Positions 17,114 through 26,083 are shown, counted from the first letter of the stretch. The stretch is 64,000 bases of DNA from Candidatus Thiothrix sulfatifontis (GCA_022828425.1 CP094685.1:1302001-1366000), one strand, 5' to 3'. The notes: generated from the sequence alone by a model not told the origin. Translations and numbers: made by a program.

Positions 17114-17368
17114 ATGATCACGACCCTTTCCAGCCGCGAATTCAATCAGGATGCCAGCCGTGCCAAGAAAGCGGCACTCAATGGCCCGGTATTTATCACT
17201 GACCGGGGCAAACCCGCCCACGTGTTACTCAGTATTGGAGAATACCTGCGCATCATTGGTCAGCAGGTGAGTATCGTTGACTTGTTAGCAATGCCAGCAG
17301 CGGCTGACATCGAATTCGAGCCACCACGTTTGAGCGGCAAACTGTACCAGTCTGCGGAGTTACTCTGA
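17114..17368 (+). CDS. Phd/YefM family antitoxin
   Basis: An 84-residue protein with the Phd/YefM DNA-binding N-terminus: SSREFNQDASRAKKAA, then GPVFITDRGKPAHVLLS and a leucine-rich helix around EYLRII. The acidic C-terminal tail (DIEFEPPRL) is the expected toxin-binding part. The stop TGA overlaps the ATG of the toxin gene, so translation of the pair is coupled. It should neutralise the PIN toxin and repress the operon. Confidence 0.9.
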   Translation: MITTLSSREFNQDASRAKKAALNGPVFITDRGKPAHVLLSIGEYLRIIGQQVSIVDLLAMPAAADIEFEPPRLSGKLYQSAELL

Positions 17369-17787
17369 TGTATGTGTTGGATACCAACGTGGTTTCCGAA
17401 CTACGCAAAGCTAAAACCGGCAAGGCAGACCCGCACGTCGTCACTTGGGCGCAAAGCGTGCCTGCTACTAGCTTGTTTGTGTCGGCAATCAGCATTTTGG
17501 AGCTGGAAACCGGCATCTTATTGCTGGAACGGCGCGATGCTACCCAAGGTGCAATCTTACGTCAGTGGTTGGAAACCCAAGTGTTGCCCAGCTTTGCTAA
17601 ACGTGTGTTGGCAGTGGATACCGCTGTTGCGCGGCAATGTGCCAGCCTGCATGTGCCAGACCCGCGCTCAGATCGGGATGCACTGATTGCGGCAACCGCG
17701 ATGGTTCACGGGATGACGGTTGTGACCCGCAATGTGGATGATTTCAAACCGACAGGCGTTGAGATCGTGAATCCGTGGGAATACTAA
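17368..17787 (+). CDS. PIN domain toxin, VapC/FitB type
   Basis: A 139-residue PIN ribonuclease. The N-terminus MYVLDTNVVSELRK carries the first Asp, SILELETGILLLERR the Glu, RSDRDALIAATA the third acidic site, and VTRNVDDF the last. All four positions of the PIN active site are present and the length is full. It resembles the FitB subgroup that cuts RNA. It overlaps its antitoxin by one base (TGATG). It appears intact, unlike the PIN remnants 5 kb to the left. Confidence 0.92.
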   Translation: MYVLDTNVVSELRKAKTGKADPHVVTWAQSVPATSLFVSAISILELETGILLLERRDATQGAILRQWLETQVLPSFAKRVLAVDTAVARQCASLHVPDPRSDRDALIAATAMVHGMTVVTRNVDDFKPTGVEIVNPWEY

Positions 17788-17872
17788 CGCCACTGAAATT
17801 CCCCATTCCAGTGCAAACCTCCCCACCCACTCCCTAAGTTAGCGCATCCTCACACCCGCACCCAATCCTCTT

Positions 17873-17914
17873 ACCCCCTTCACCCCTTGCGGGGGAAGGG
17901 CTGGGGAAGGGGGG
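17873..17914. repeat. GC-rich palindromic intergenic element
   Basis: A C-run/G-run palindrome (CCCCCTTCACCCCTTGC followed by GGGGGAAGGGCTGGGG). It lies upstream of the nirB promoter and resembles the much longer palindrome at 20875-20978 between nirD and nasA. It may be one member of a dispersed family of palindromic repeats. Confidence 0.5.
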
Positions 17915-17932
17915 TAACGGCGCAGCCGCCCT

Positions 17933-17948
17933 TGGCACAACCCTTGCA
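17933..17948 (+). promoter_or_regulatory. Sigma-54 promoter of nirBD-nasA
   Basis: TGGCAC-N5-TTGCA has the invariant GG and GC exactly ten bases apart, matching the -24/-12 sigma-54 consensus. The predicted transcript start is near 17959. The same element, with the same spacing, precedes nrtA at 41651, so both nitrate operons appear to be RpoN-dependent. Confidence 0.85.
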
Positions 17949-17973
17949 TAACTCCCCACAACAAGCTGCCCCC

Positions 17974-18018
17974 CGGTCAACGGCGATCGAGGTACAGCCC
18001 ACCACGCACTGTTGCGTG
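17974..18018 (+). promoter_or_regulatory. ANTAR-type double-hairpin antitermination leader of nirB
   Basis: Two short hairpins with 6-base loops lie 15 bases apart. P1 has stem CGGTC/GATCG with loop AACGGC, and P2 has stem CACGC/GCGTG with loop ACTGTT. In both loops position 1 is A and position 4 is G, the recognition signature for ANTAR-domain proteins. An intrinsic terminator follows 22 bases later. NasT (31241) is the expected binder, allowing read-through into nirB. Confidence 0.85.
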
Positions 18019-18040
18019 ACACACATATCACGGGTAACGA

Positions 18041-18088
18041 AGCCCTGAACCCTACGCCCTCTCCGGCGTAACGGTTCAGGGCTTTTTT
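18041..18088 (+). terminator. Leader terminator before nirB
   Basis: AGCCCTGAACC pairs with GGTTCAGGGCT (11 bp) and is followed by a run of six T, ending 19 bases before the nirB ATG. Its place after the two-hairpin leader makes it the attenuator that antitermination would overcome. Confidence 0.9.
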
Positions 18089-18107
18089 GTTTTCAGGAGA
18101 CGCAACA

Positions 18108-20549
18108 ATGCAGAAAGAAAATCTAGTACTGATCGGCAACGGCATGGCAGGGGTACGCACCCTCGAAGAACTGCTCAAACTGGCCCCCGACCACTACAAC
18201 ATCACAGTATTCGGCGAAGAACCTTACGGCAATTACAACCGCATCATGCTCTCGCCGGTACTGGCCAGTGAAAAGACCATCGAGCAAATCATGCTCAACG
18301 GCGAACAGTGGTACATCGACAACGGCATCACCTTGCACAAAGGCAAAAAGGTCGAGCAAATCAACCGTGCCCGCCGCGAAGTCATCGCTACCGACGGCAC
18401 GGTAGCGCATTACGACCGCCTGATTATTGCCACGGGTTCCGTGCCGTTCATGCTGCCCTTGCCCGGTGCGGATAAAGCGGGCGTGATCGGTTTCCGCGAC
18501 ATCAAAGACGTGGACACCATGCTCGACACCGCGAGCCAGTATCAACACGCGGTCGTCATCGGCGGCGGCTTGCTGGGGCTGGAAGCGGCGAATGGCTTGA
18601 TGAAGCAAGGCATGAACGTCACCGTCGTCCACCTGCTCGACACCCTGATGGAACGCCAGCTCGACAAACCCGCCGCCGCCATGCTGCAAAAATCGCTGGC
18701 AGAGCGCGGCATGACTTTCCTGATGGAACACAGCACCGCTGAAATCCTTGGGCAAGAGCGCGTTACCGCCGTGCGTTTCAAAAACGGCACCGAAATTCCC
18801 GCCGATCTCGTGGTGATGGCAGTCGGCATCAAACCCAACACCGAACTTGGCAAATCCGCCGGCTTGTATTGCGAACGCGGCATCGTGGTTAGCGACACCA
18901 TGCAAACTATCACCGACCCGAAAATCTACGCGATTGGCGAATGCGTGCAACATCGCGGCATTGCCTACGGCTTGGTTGCACCGCTGTTTGAGCAAGCCAA
19001 AGTTGCTGCCAATCACCTCGCCAAACATGGCATTGCCCGCTACGTGGGGACGGTGACATCCACCAAACTCAAAGTGACGGGGATTGAGTTGTTTTCCGCT
19101 GGCGACTTTATCGGCAACGATAAGACCGAAGACATTGTGTTTAAAGACGCAGCGTCCGGCACGTACAAAAAGATCGTGCTGCAAGACAATCAGGTCAAGG
19201 GCGCGGTGCTGTACGGCGATACGGTCGATGGCAGTTGGTATTTCCAATTGATGAAAGACGGCACGGACGTATCCGCCTTCCGCGACACCCTGCTATTCGG
19301 GCAACACCACTTGGGCGATTCCGGGCATAACCCCGACACCCGCGTTGCCAGCTTGCCGGACAATGCCGAAATTTGCGGCTGTAACGGCGTGTGCAAAGGC
19401 GACATCGTAAAAGCCATTACCGAGAAAAAACTGTTCACGCTGGATGAAGTACGGGCGCATACCAAGGCATCGGCTTCGTGCGGCTCGTGTACCGGCTTGG
19501 TCGAATCCTTGCTGGCGCATACCGTTGGCGGCGACTATTCCGCTACGCCGAAAACCAAACCGCTGTGCAAATGCACCGATTACACCCATGACGACATCCG
19601 CCACGGCATTATTCAGCACAGCCTGAAAACCATGCCTGCGGTGCGTGAACATTTCGAGTGGAAAACGCCGGATGGTTGCCCGTCGTGCCGGAACGCACTC
19701 AATTATTACCTGCTGTGCGCTTACCCGACTGAATACGTGGACGATGCGCAATCGCGCTACATCAACGAACGCGCTCACGGCAATATCCAGAAAGACGGGT
19801 CGTATTCGGTCGTGCCGCGCATGTTTGGCGGGATGTGTACCTCCGACCAATTACGCGCCATTGCCGACGTTGCCGACAAATACCAAGTGCCGACCATGAA
19901 AGTCACGGGCGGGCAGCGTATTGATATGTTCGGCATCAAAAAAGAACAATTGCCTGCGATGTGGAAGGATTTGAGCGCGGCGGGTTTCGTGTCGGGTCAC
20001 GCTTACGGCAAGGCAATGCGTACCGTGAAAACTTGTGTCGGCAGCGAATGGTGTCGTTTCGGCACACAAGATTCCACCGGACTCGGCGTAAAGCTGGAAG
20101 AGCTGACATGGGGTTCGTGGATGCCGCACAAGTTCAAGCTGGCAGTCTCCGGTTGCCCGCGCAACTGTGCGGAAGCGACCATCAAGGACATTGGCGTGGT
20201 GTGCGTCGATTCCGGCTACGAGCTGCACATCGGCGGCAACGGCGGTATCAAAGTGCGTGTCACCGACTTGCTGTGCAAAGTCGCCACTGAGGAGGAAGTG
20301 CTGGAATACACCGGCGCGTTCTGCCAGTTCTACCGCGAAGACGCGCATTATCTGGAACGCACCGCCCCGTGGATTGAGCGCGTCGGCTTGGAAAAGGTCA
20401 AAACCGCGATTTTAGGCGATGCCGCCAACCGCAAAGCCTTGTACGAGCGTTTCCTGATTTCGCAACAGCCCGCGCAAATCGACCCGTGGAAAGCCCGCGC
20501 CGACGGTGCAGAAGCCGCTGAATTCACCCCGATCATGATCGAAGCCTAG
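18108..20549 (+). CDS. nirB: Assimilatory nitrite reductase large subunit NirB
   Basis: An 813-residue NAD(P)H nitrite reductase large subunit, reducing nitrite to ammonium. In order: FAD-binding GNGMAG, NADH-binding GGGLLGLEAANGL, a BFD-type [2Fe-2S] cysteine set (CGCNGVCKGD and CGSCTGL), and the siroheme/[4Fe-4S] domain with TCVGSEWCRFG and SGCPRNC. All expected cysteines are visible. The start at 18108 follows CAGGAG; a codon at 18087 would lie in the terminator T-run region. nirD follows 12 bp later, then nasA. Confidence 0.97.
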   Translation: MQKENLVLIGNGMAGVRTLEELLKLAPDHYNITVFGEEPYGNYNRIMLSPVLASEKTIEQIMLNGEQWYIDNGITLHKGKKVEQINRARREVIATDGTVAHYDRLIIATGSVPFMLPLPGADKAGVIGFRDIKDVDTMLDTASQYQHAVVIGGGLLGLEAANGLMKQGMNVTVVHLLDTLMERQLDKPAAAMLQKSLAERGMTFLMEHSTAEILGQERVTAVRFKNGTEIPADLVVMAVGIKPNTELGKSAGLYCERGIVVSDTMQTITDPKIYAIGECVQHRGIAYGLVAPLFEQAKVAANHLAKHGIARYVGTVTSTKLKVTGIELFSAGDFIGNDKTEDIVFKDAASGTYKKIVLQDNQVKGAVLYGDTVDGSWYFQLMKDGTDVSAFRDTLLFGQHHLGDSGHNPDTRVASLPDNAEICGCNGVCKGDIVKAITEKKLFTLDEVRAHTKASASCGSCTGLVESLLAHTVGGDYSATPKTKPLCKCTDYTHDDIRHGIIQHSLKTMPAVREHFEWKTPDGCPSCRNALNYYLLCAYPTEYVDDAQSRYINERAHGNIQKDGSYSVVPRMFGGMCTSDQLRAIADVADKYQVPTMKVTGGQRIDMFGIKKEQLPAMWKDLSAAGFVSGHAYGKAMRTVKTCVGSEWCRFGTQDSTGLGVKLEELTWGSWMPHKFKLAVSGCPRNCAEATIKDIGVVCVDSGYELHIGGNGGIKVRVTDLLCKVATEEEVLEYTGAFCQFYREDAHYLERTAPWIERVGLEKVKTAILGDAANRKALYERFLISQQPAQIDPWKARADGAEAAEFTPIMIEA

Positions 20550-20561
20550 GAGTACACAATA

Positions 20562-20870
20562 ATGAGCAAATGGATAGAAGTCGTCGAATTAAACAAAATT
20601 CCGGTACTCGGTTCGCGCCTGATCAAAACCCGTGACACCGACATCGCCGTGTTTCGCGGGTCGGATGATCAGGTGTACGCGATTCGCGACGCTTGCCCGC
20701 ACAAAGGCGGGCCGTTGTCGCAGGGGATTATGCACGGCTCGACCGTCACTTGCCCGTTGCACAACTGGAAGATCGACCTGAGCAGCGGCAATGCGCTTGC
20801 GCCGGATCATGGGTGTAGCAATGTGTTTGCGGTGAAGGTGGAGGGGGGCAGGGTGTTTCTTCAGCTTTAA
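20562..20870 (+). CDS. nirD: Nitrite reductase small subunit NirD
   Basis: A 102-residue Rieske-type protein. The two cluster motifs CPHKGGPLSQG and CPLHNWKIDLSSG keep the Cys-x-His and Cys-x2-His ligands; many NirD proteins have lost these, so this one probably binds a [2Fe-2S] cluster. It completes the cytoplasmic NirBD enzyme and sits 12 bp after nirB. Confidence 0.95.
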   Translation: MSKWIEVVELNKIPVLGSRLIKTRDTDIAVFRGSDDQVYAIRDACPHKGGPLSQGIMHGSTVTCPLHNWKIDLSSGNALAPDHGCSNVFAVKVEGGRVFLQL

Positions 20871-20874
20871 GACA

Positions 20875-20978
20875 CCCTCACCCCCCAGCCCCCTCTCCCA
20901 GAGGTAGAGGGGGAGCAAGATAAAGATGGCTCTCTTCTCTTAGCCCCTCTACCTCTGGGAGAGGGGTTGGGGTGAGGG
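20875..20978. repeat. Long palindrome between nirD and nasA
   Basis: The left arm (20875-20912, beginning CCCTCACCCC and containing CTCTCCCAGAGGTAGAGGGG) is the near-perfect reverse complement of the right arm (20944-20978, ending TTGGGGTGAGGG), with about 31 bases between. In RNA this would be a very stable stem of about 35 bp in the middle of the operon. It could set the ratio of NirBD to NasA by stabilising the upstream message or limiting read-through, or it may be a mobile palindrome. Confidence 0.8.
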
Positions 20979-20995
20979 TTCTTAAGGAATGATTT

Positions 20996-23635
20996 ATGCA
21001 AACCAAAACCATCTGCCCCTACTGCGGCGTAGGCTGCGGGGTCATCGTCGAACAAGACGCGGCGGGCGCATTTAAGGTGCGCCCCGACAAGGAACACCCC
21101 GCCAACCTCGGCAGGCTGTGTTCCAAAGGCACAGCCTTGGCGGAAACGCTCGACCACCCGCAACGCTTGCTCTACCCCGAAATCGACGGGCAGCGCGTGA
21201 GCTGGGATGTGGCAACGTCCACCATTGCCAGCCGTTTCCAGCAGATCATCGCGGCACACGGCGCAGACGCGGTGGCGTTCTACGTCTCCGGTCAACTGCT
21301 GACCGAAGATTATTACGTTGCCAACAAGCTGATGAAAGGCTACCTCGGCGCGGCGAATATCGACACCAATTCACGCCTGTGCATGTCGTCGGCAGTGGCA
21401 GCACACAAACGCGCTTTTGGCGAAGACCTCGTGTCATGCAGCTACGAAGATTTGGAAGCGGCGGAACTCATCGTGTTGGTGGGCAGCAATACCGCGTGGT
21501 GTCACCCCGTGCTGTACCAGCGCATGGTCAAAGCGAAAAAGTACAATGCCGCGTTAAAAGTGGTCACGATTGACCCGCGCCGTACCCAAACTGCCGACCT
21601 TGCCGATTTGCACTTGGGGCTTGCCCCCGGCACCGATGCGTTCCTGTTCAACGGCTTGCTGAACTGGTTGGCGGAAAATGGGCATACCGATGCCGCGTTC
21701 GTCAGCCAATCTACCAACGGTATGGAACAGGCGGTGGATTTGGCGAAAACCACAGCGTCTTCAGTGCAAGCCGTCGCAACCCAATGCAATCTCGCGGTTG
21801 AAGCCGTGGAACAGTTCTTCAAGCTGTTTGCAGCGACGCAACGGGTGGTCACGGTGTTTTCGCAAGGCATCAACCAATCCTCCAGCGGCGTGGACAAAGG
21901 CAATGCGCTGATCAATTGCCACTTGCTGACGGGGCGTATCGGCAAAGTTGGGGCTGGCGCGTTTTCGTTCACCGGACAACCGAATGCGATGGGCGGGCGC
22001 GAAGTCGGCGGGCTTGCCAACCAGCTTGCCGCGCATCTCGACATCGACAACCCGCAGCACCGCGACTTGGTGCAACGTTTCTGGCAATCGCCGCGCATTG
22101 CGCCACAGGCAGGATTGAAAGCGGTGGATTTGTTCCAAGCGATGGAAGCGGGCAAGGTCAAAGCGGTGTGGATTATGGGTACAAATCCGGCGGTGAGTTT
22201 GCCGGACAGTGCGCAAGTGCGCCGCGCCTTGCTGGCGTGCGAACTGGTGGTGGTATCCGATTGCGTGCGCAATACCGATACCGTGGATTTGGCGCATATC
22301 CGTTTGCCCGCGCTGACATGGGGTGAACGCGACGGCACGGTGACGAACAGCGACCGCACGATTTCACGCCAACCGCCGTTTTTGCCTGCACCGGGCGAGG
22401 CCAAGCAGGATTGGAAAATCTTGGCTGACGTGGCGCAGGCAATGGGCTTTGGTGCGGCGTTTGCGTATCAATCCGCCCACGAAATTTTCCGCGAACATGC
22501 TGCGCTTTCCGCGTTTGAAAATCACGGCGCACGTTGCTTCAACCTGGGCGCGTGGCAAACGCTGACAGCAGCGGATTACGACCAGTTACCACCGACGCAA
22601 TGGCCGCTGGATGCCGCAGGGCAGGGGACGACACGCTTGTTTGCCGATGGCAAATTTTTCACCCCATCCGGCAAGGCGCAATTCATCGCCGTGCAACCGC
22701 GTTTGCCGCAATCACAACGCACGCCCGCATTCCCGTTTGTGTTGAATACCGGGCGGGTGCGCGATCATTGGCACACGCTGACGCGCACTGGCATTTCGCC
22801 GCGCTTGTCCGCGCACGTCGCCGAACCTTACGTGGAAATGCACCCCTGTGATGCACGGGATCAAGGCTTGCAAGACGGCGGGATTGCACGGATCTACACC
22901 GCCACCCAATCCATCTTGGTCAAGGTGAAAACCAGCCGTGACCAGCAACGCGGCAGCTTGTTTGTGCCGATGCACTGGAGCGGGCAATTCAGCGGCGCGG
23001 CAGGCGTGGGGGCGTTGATTCCGGCAATTGTTGACCCGATTTCGGGGCAGCCGGAAGGCAAACACGCAGTGGTGGCGATTGAGGCGTATCAGGCAGCTTG
23101 GCAGGGTTTTTTGATTTCGCGAAGGAAATTAACTCCCCTCACCGATTACTGGACTGCCATCAAAGTCCCCAACGCTTGGCGTTACGAACTCGCCAGTCAA
23201 CAACCGTCAGCAGATTGGGCAACCTTCGCCCGCGACCTGCTATGCCAACACGCCGACGACGTGAACTGGACGGAATACCTAGACGTGGCCCGCCAAACTT
23301 ACCGCGCTGCGCGTTTCATCAGTGGGCAGTTAGAAAGCTGCTTGTTCATCAGCGCATCCGCCGCCCGTTTGCCCCCCCGCGATTGGCTGGTGAGCTTGTT
23401 TGCACAGGAAACGCTGTCCCCAGCCGATCGCGCCAGTTTGCTGGCAGGCAAACCGGCAGTGGCAGGCGAAGACAAAGGACGCACGGTGTGCGCGTGTTTC
23501 AACGTGGGCGAAAAAACCATCCGCAAGGCGATTGCGGAGCAGGGTTTGAGCAGTGTGGAGGCGATTGGGCGTTGCTTGAATGCAGGCACGAATTGCGGCT
23601 CGTGTTTGCCGGAATTGCAGGCGTTGTTGGGCTAA
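20996..23635 (+). CDS. nasA: Assimilatory nitrate reductase catalytic subunit
   Basis: An 879-residue molybdopterin oxidoreductase. An N-terminal [4Fe-4S] motif (CPYCGVGCGVIVEQ then LCSKGTALAE) is followed by molybdopterin-binding regions (SNTAWCHPVL, TGRIGKVGAGAFSFTGQPN). A C-terminal BFD-like [2Fe-2S] domain has CACFNVGEKTIRKAI and TNCGSCLPEL. This C-terminal extension fits bacterial NasA/NarB enzymes that reduce nitrate to nitrite in the cytoplasm. It is third in the operon, after the long palindrome, and feeds nitrite to NirBD. Confidence 0.96.
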   Translation: MQTKTICPYCGVGCGVIVEQDAAGAFKVRPDKEHPANLGRLCSKGTALAETLDHPQRLLYPEIDGQRVSWDVATSTIASRFQQIIAAHGADAVAFYVSGQLLTEDYYVANKLMKGYLGAANIDTNSRLCMSSAVAAHKRAFGEDLVSCSYEDLEAAELIVLVGSNTAWCHPVLYQRMVKAKKYNAALKVVTIDPRRTQTADLADLHLGLAPGTDAFLFNGLLNWLAENGHTDAAFVSQSTNGMEQAVDLAKTTASSVQAVATQCNLAVEAVEQFFKLFAATQRVVTVFSQGINQSSSGVDKGNALINCHLLTGRIGKVGAGAFSFTGQPNAMGGREVGGLANQLAAHLDIDNPQHRDLVQRFWQSPRIAPQAGLKAVDLFQAMEAGKVKAVWIMGTNPAVSLPDSAQVRRALLACELVVVSDCVRNTDTVDLAHIRLPALTWGERDGTVTNSDRTISRQPPFLPAPGEAKQDWKILADVAQAMGFGAAFAYQSAHEIFREHAALSAFENHGARCFNLGAWQTLTAADYDQLPPTQWPLDAAGQGTTRLFADGKFFTPSGKAQFIAVQPRLPQSQRTPAFPFVLNTGRVRDHWHTLTRTGISPRLSAHVAEPYVEMHPCDARDQGLQDGGIARIYTATQSILVKVKTSRDQQRGSLFVPMHWSGQFSGAAGVGALIPAIVDPISGQPEGKHAVVAIEAYQAAWQGFLISRRKLTPLTDYWTAIKVPNAWRYELASQQPSADWATFARDLLCQHADDVNWTEYLDVARQTYRAARFISGQLESCLFISASAARLPPRDWLVSLFAQETLSPADRASLLAGKPAVAGEDKGRTVCACFNVGEKTIRKAIAEQGLSSVEAIGRCLNAGTNCGSCLPELQALLG

Positions 23636-23705
23636 GATTAGACGCTGGTTGGTAACGTGCTGTACCATCCGCGCATGACCAACCCCCTGATGAAGAGCCA
23701 CCCTT

Positions 23706-24044
23706 ATGAAAATCGGCGTTACCAGCCAAAATTTGCGTACCGTTACCGGGCACGCCAGCAAAGCCCGCAGCTTTCTAATGTACGAATGGACTGCCGAGCA
23801 AGCGCTGCAACCCGTCGAGTCATTGGAGTTGCCGATGGAAATGTCGATCCACGCATGGGACAAGCGCGGTGATCACCCGCTGTTAGCGTTGGATTATTTG
23901 ATCACCGGCCCCTGTGGGAAAAGTTTTATCAATCAGATGAAGCAATACGGCGTGCGGGTGAGAACCACGGATGAAACCGACCCGTTGGTGGCGGTGCAGG
24001 CGTTAGTGACGGCGGTTGTGCCGTGGGCGGGCAAGCGGGCGTGA
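23706..24044 (+). CDS. NifX/NifB-type dinitrogenase iron-molybdenum cofactor domain protein
   Basis: A 112-residue protein beginning MKIGVTSQNLRTVTGHASK, with EMSIHAWD and LLALDYLITGPCGKSFINQM, typical of the NifX/NafY fold (PF02579) that carries metal-cofactor intermediates. No nif genes are in this window. It may be a stand-alone member linked to Mo metabolism, since nasA upstream also uses molybdenum, but that link is inference. Its TGA overlaps a GTG that opens the decayed corA. Confidence 0.75.
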   Translation: MKIGVTSQNLRTVTGHASKARSFLMYEWTAEQALQPVESLELPMEMSIHAWDKRGDHPLLALDYLITGPCGKSFINQMKQYGVRVRTTDETDPLVAVQALVTAVVPWAGKRA

Positions 24045-24123
24045 ACATTACCCAGATCAGCAGTTCAACCATGCAGGCAGAAGCCATTACTTTGCAACAG
24101 GCTGCCACCTCTAGCGGGATTGT

Positions 24124-24418
24124 CTGGCTGGATATTTACCCGCACGATGCTGGCTGGGAAGTGGAAGTCGAGGGATTATTGGGTTTCAGTCCCCCAACAC
24201 CGTGCCATCCCGACGCGGATCAGCCCCGCCTTGCAAGCCCTGCGGGGTAATCACTACCCCGCTCAAGCCGGATGTCATGGTGCTGGTGGTGACTTCATAA
24301 TCCCAAGGCTTCCAGCGCGGGTTGCATGGCAGCGGCAGATGTGCCTGGCTGGATATTTGCCGCACGATGCTGGCTGGGAAGTGGAAGTCGAAGAGATTAT
24401 GGGTTTCAGTATTGATGA
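24124..24418 (+). repeat. Direct repeat of about 68 bp bracketing a foreign fragment
   Basis: The stretch from TCTGGCTGGATATTTACCCG to GGGTTTCAGT (24124-24190) recurs with a few changes at 24351-24418. The 160 bases between the copies come from an unrelated gene in reverse orientation (ggt fragment). Confidence 0.75.
24186..24350 (-). pseudogene. C-terminal fragment of gamma-glutamyltranspeptidase
   Basis: On the minus strand about 50 codons read LPCNPRWKPWDYEVTTSTM, then GVVITPQGLQGGADPRRDG and TVLGD-stop. The GGADPRR-DG...GD ending is the characteristic C-terminus of gamma-glutamyltransferases. Nothing else of a ggt gene is nearby. It lies inside decayed corA between two copies of a corA segment. 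Confidence 0.65.
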
Positions 24419-25559
24419 ACAGCATGTGCAGGATGCGCAAAACTCAACCCATCCGCCTTTTTTCGACGCGGCTCAGCAATACGAAATGCTGGTTTTTCGG
24501 GGGCTGACCCACACAACCTTGCAACTGGGTAGCTTCCAGATTGAGTCATCGCCGATTGTATTTTTTGTGGCAGGCAATGTGCTGCTGAGTGCATACAACC
24601 CTCAAAACCGATTTTCACTTGTTACGCGCGCGTTGGTTACTGTAGCGCCTGCAAGGTGCGCTCCCGATCACCGCCGCCGGTATTTTGTGTCAGTTGCTGA
24701 CGTGGCTGACTGACCGGTATCTCAACTTGCGACACCCGTTCGCCCAGCAATTAGAGCACTGGCAGACATTGGCCTGCTTTATTGAAGGCCGGTAGCCAGT
24801 TGCGTTACCGCTTGACCATGGTGAACCGCAGGAAGAAGCCTGGATGAATGGCTGGATGAAACCAACTGGAACTGGATTCGCGCACTGAAATACGCCTGAA
24901 TGACGTGCTGGAACATTTCCGGCGGGTTAGCCGCGACGCGGAAATCTTTGCAAAATGATTTGTGTCAGATGCTGACGTGGCTGACTGACCAGTAGATCAC
25001 TCGGCGACTACCCGTTTGCCCACCAATGAGAGCACTGCCGGGAACTGACGCTTGCACTCCGGATTCTGATTTCCGCCACTGGCCTGCTTTGTTGAAAGCC
25101 GGTAGCCAGTTGCATGCAGTTGCGCGCTATGACCGTGGTCTGAGCCGCCAGGAATGAAGCCTTGGATGAATGGGTGTTGCTCGCGCACTGAAACACGCCG
25201 GAATGACGTGCTGGAACATTTCCGGCGGGTTAGCCGCGACGCGGAAATCTTGCAAAATGATTCGGAAAGTCTGGTGCAAATCTATTTCTCGGCGACTAAC
25301 CAGCGCACCAATGAAATCATTCGGGCACTGACGATTGCCTCCGTTGTTTTCTGCCACTGAATTTGCCGGCGGGTATTTTCGGCACGAATTTCGAGCATAT
25401 GCCGGGACTGGCCTCGCAGTAATGGCTTTGTGTGGTTGATGCTAGGCATGTCGGGGATCTACGGTTCTCGGCGACTAACCAGCGCACCGATGGGAATCGT
25501 TCGGGTATTGACGATTGCCTCCGTTATTTTTCTGCCACTGAATCTGGTCGTGCTGGCGC

Positions 25560-25945
25560 TGGGTATTGCGTTGTTGGTGGTGGTGATCACGGGGTTGTTG
25601 TCGGTCGCTGGTGCGATGTTGAGCTTTTTTGATTACAGCTTGGTGCAGCGGGGCGAGCGTTATATCCAGCGCTGCGGCTTATTCACCCGCCACGAAGTGA
25701 GTATGAAACTGTCACGCTTGCAATGGGTGCAGTTGCAACAAAGTTGGCTGGATCGTGTGTTTGGGCGCTGCAATGTGCATTTCGAGCAAATTCAAGCACC
25801 ACGGGCTGATTCAGCCGAAGCAGGGCGGATTACTGGTTCCTGCCGTTACACCGCTGGATGCGCAGGCGTTGCTGGCAGAGGCGTTGCCAGAGCAGCGTTT
25901 AGCTGGGGTGGTTGTTTCAGCCGATTGATTGGCGTTTTTTAATCC
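25560..25945 (+). pseudogene. Fragment of a bacterial PH-domain (YdbT-like) membrane protein
   Basis: After the corA membrane segment the frame continues with hydrophobic sequence, then FDYSLVQRGERYIQRCGLF and VSMKLSRLQWVQLQQSW. This is the bPH2 membrane-flanked domain of YdbT-type proteins. The frame degrades after FEQIQAP, although later phases still resemble the family (for example PLDAQALLAEALPEQRL). It is fused in frame to the end of corA in one chimeric reading frame (25430-25942). A natural functional fusion is unlikely given the damage on both sides. Confidence 0.65.
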
Positions 25946-26056
25946 GACCGGTGTTGTTTTGTTTGGTGATGGTTGGGCTGTCACAATGGCTGTTGCGCCC
26001 TGACTCGCCGCTATTGGCAAACGTCGCGTTACTGATAGGGGCTTGGAGCGTTGGTT

Positions 26057-26083
26057 GTAGTGCTCCCATTCGGGTAATTTCAT
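26057..26083 (-). pseudogene. Nine-codon vestige of an N-terminal glutamine amidase gene
   Basis: On the minus strand MKLPEWEHY closely matches the start of the intact gene at 30704 (MQLPEREHY), with only 4 mismatches in 27 bases, then all similarity stops. The ATG overlaps the TGA of the DUF695-like gene (ATGA), so an intact gene probably once followed it here. Confidence 0.5.

Larger units (their letters stand above)
24041..25560 (+). pseudogene. Decayed and internally duplicated CorA-type magnesium transporter gene
   Basis: Pieces of one CorA-like protein appear in order but in different frames and more than once. WLDIYPHDAGWEVEVEGLL is at about 24125 and a second copy at 24353 continues with EQHVQDAQNSTHPPFFDAA and YEMLVFRGL. 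The coiled-coil segment (GTGCTGGAACATTTCCGGCG) appears at about 24907 and 25208. The membrane segment LTIASVIFLPLNL appears degenerate at about 25335 and better at 25510. Frameshifts and stops break every copy. No functional product is expected. Confidence 0.75.

Noticed and set aside
17788..17932. NtrC site upstream of the nirB sigma-54 promoter
   Set aside because: No GCAC-N7-GTGC match is visible; only isolated half-sites occur.
18123..19247. Minus-strand reading frame of 374 codons
   Set aside because: Fully antisense to nirB, which has complete FAD, NADH and siroheme motifs; no domain is visible in the antisense protein.
21502..22404. Minus-strand reading frame of 300 codons
   Set aside because: Antisense to nasA and composed of low-information sequence rich in Ser, Ala, Arg and Cys.
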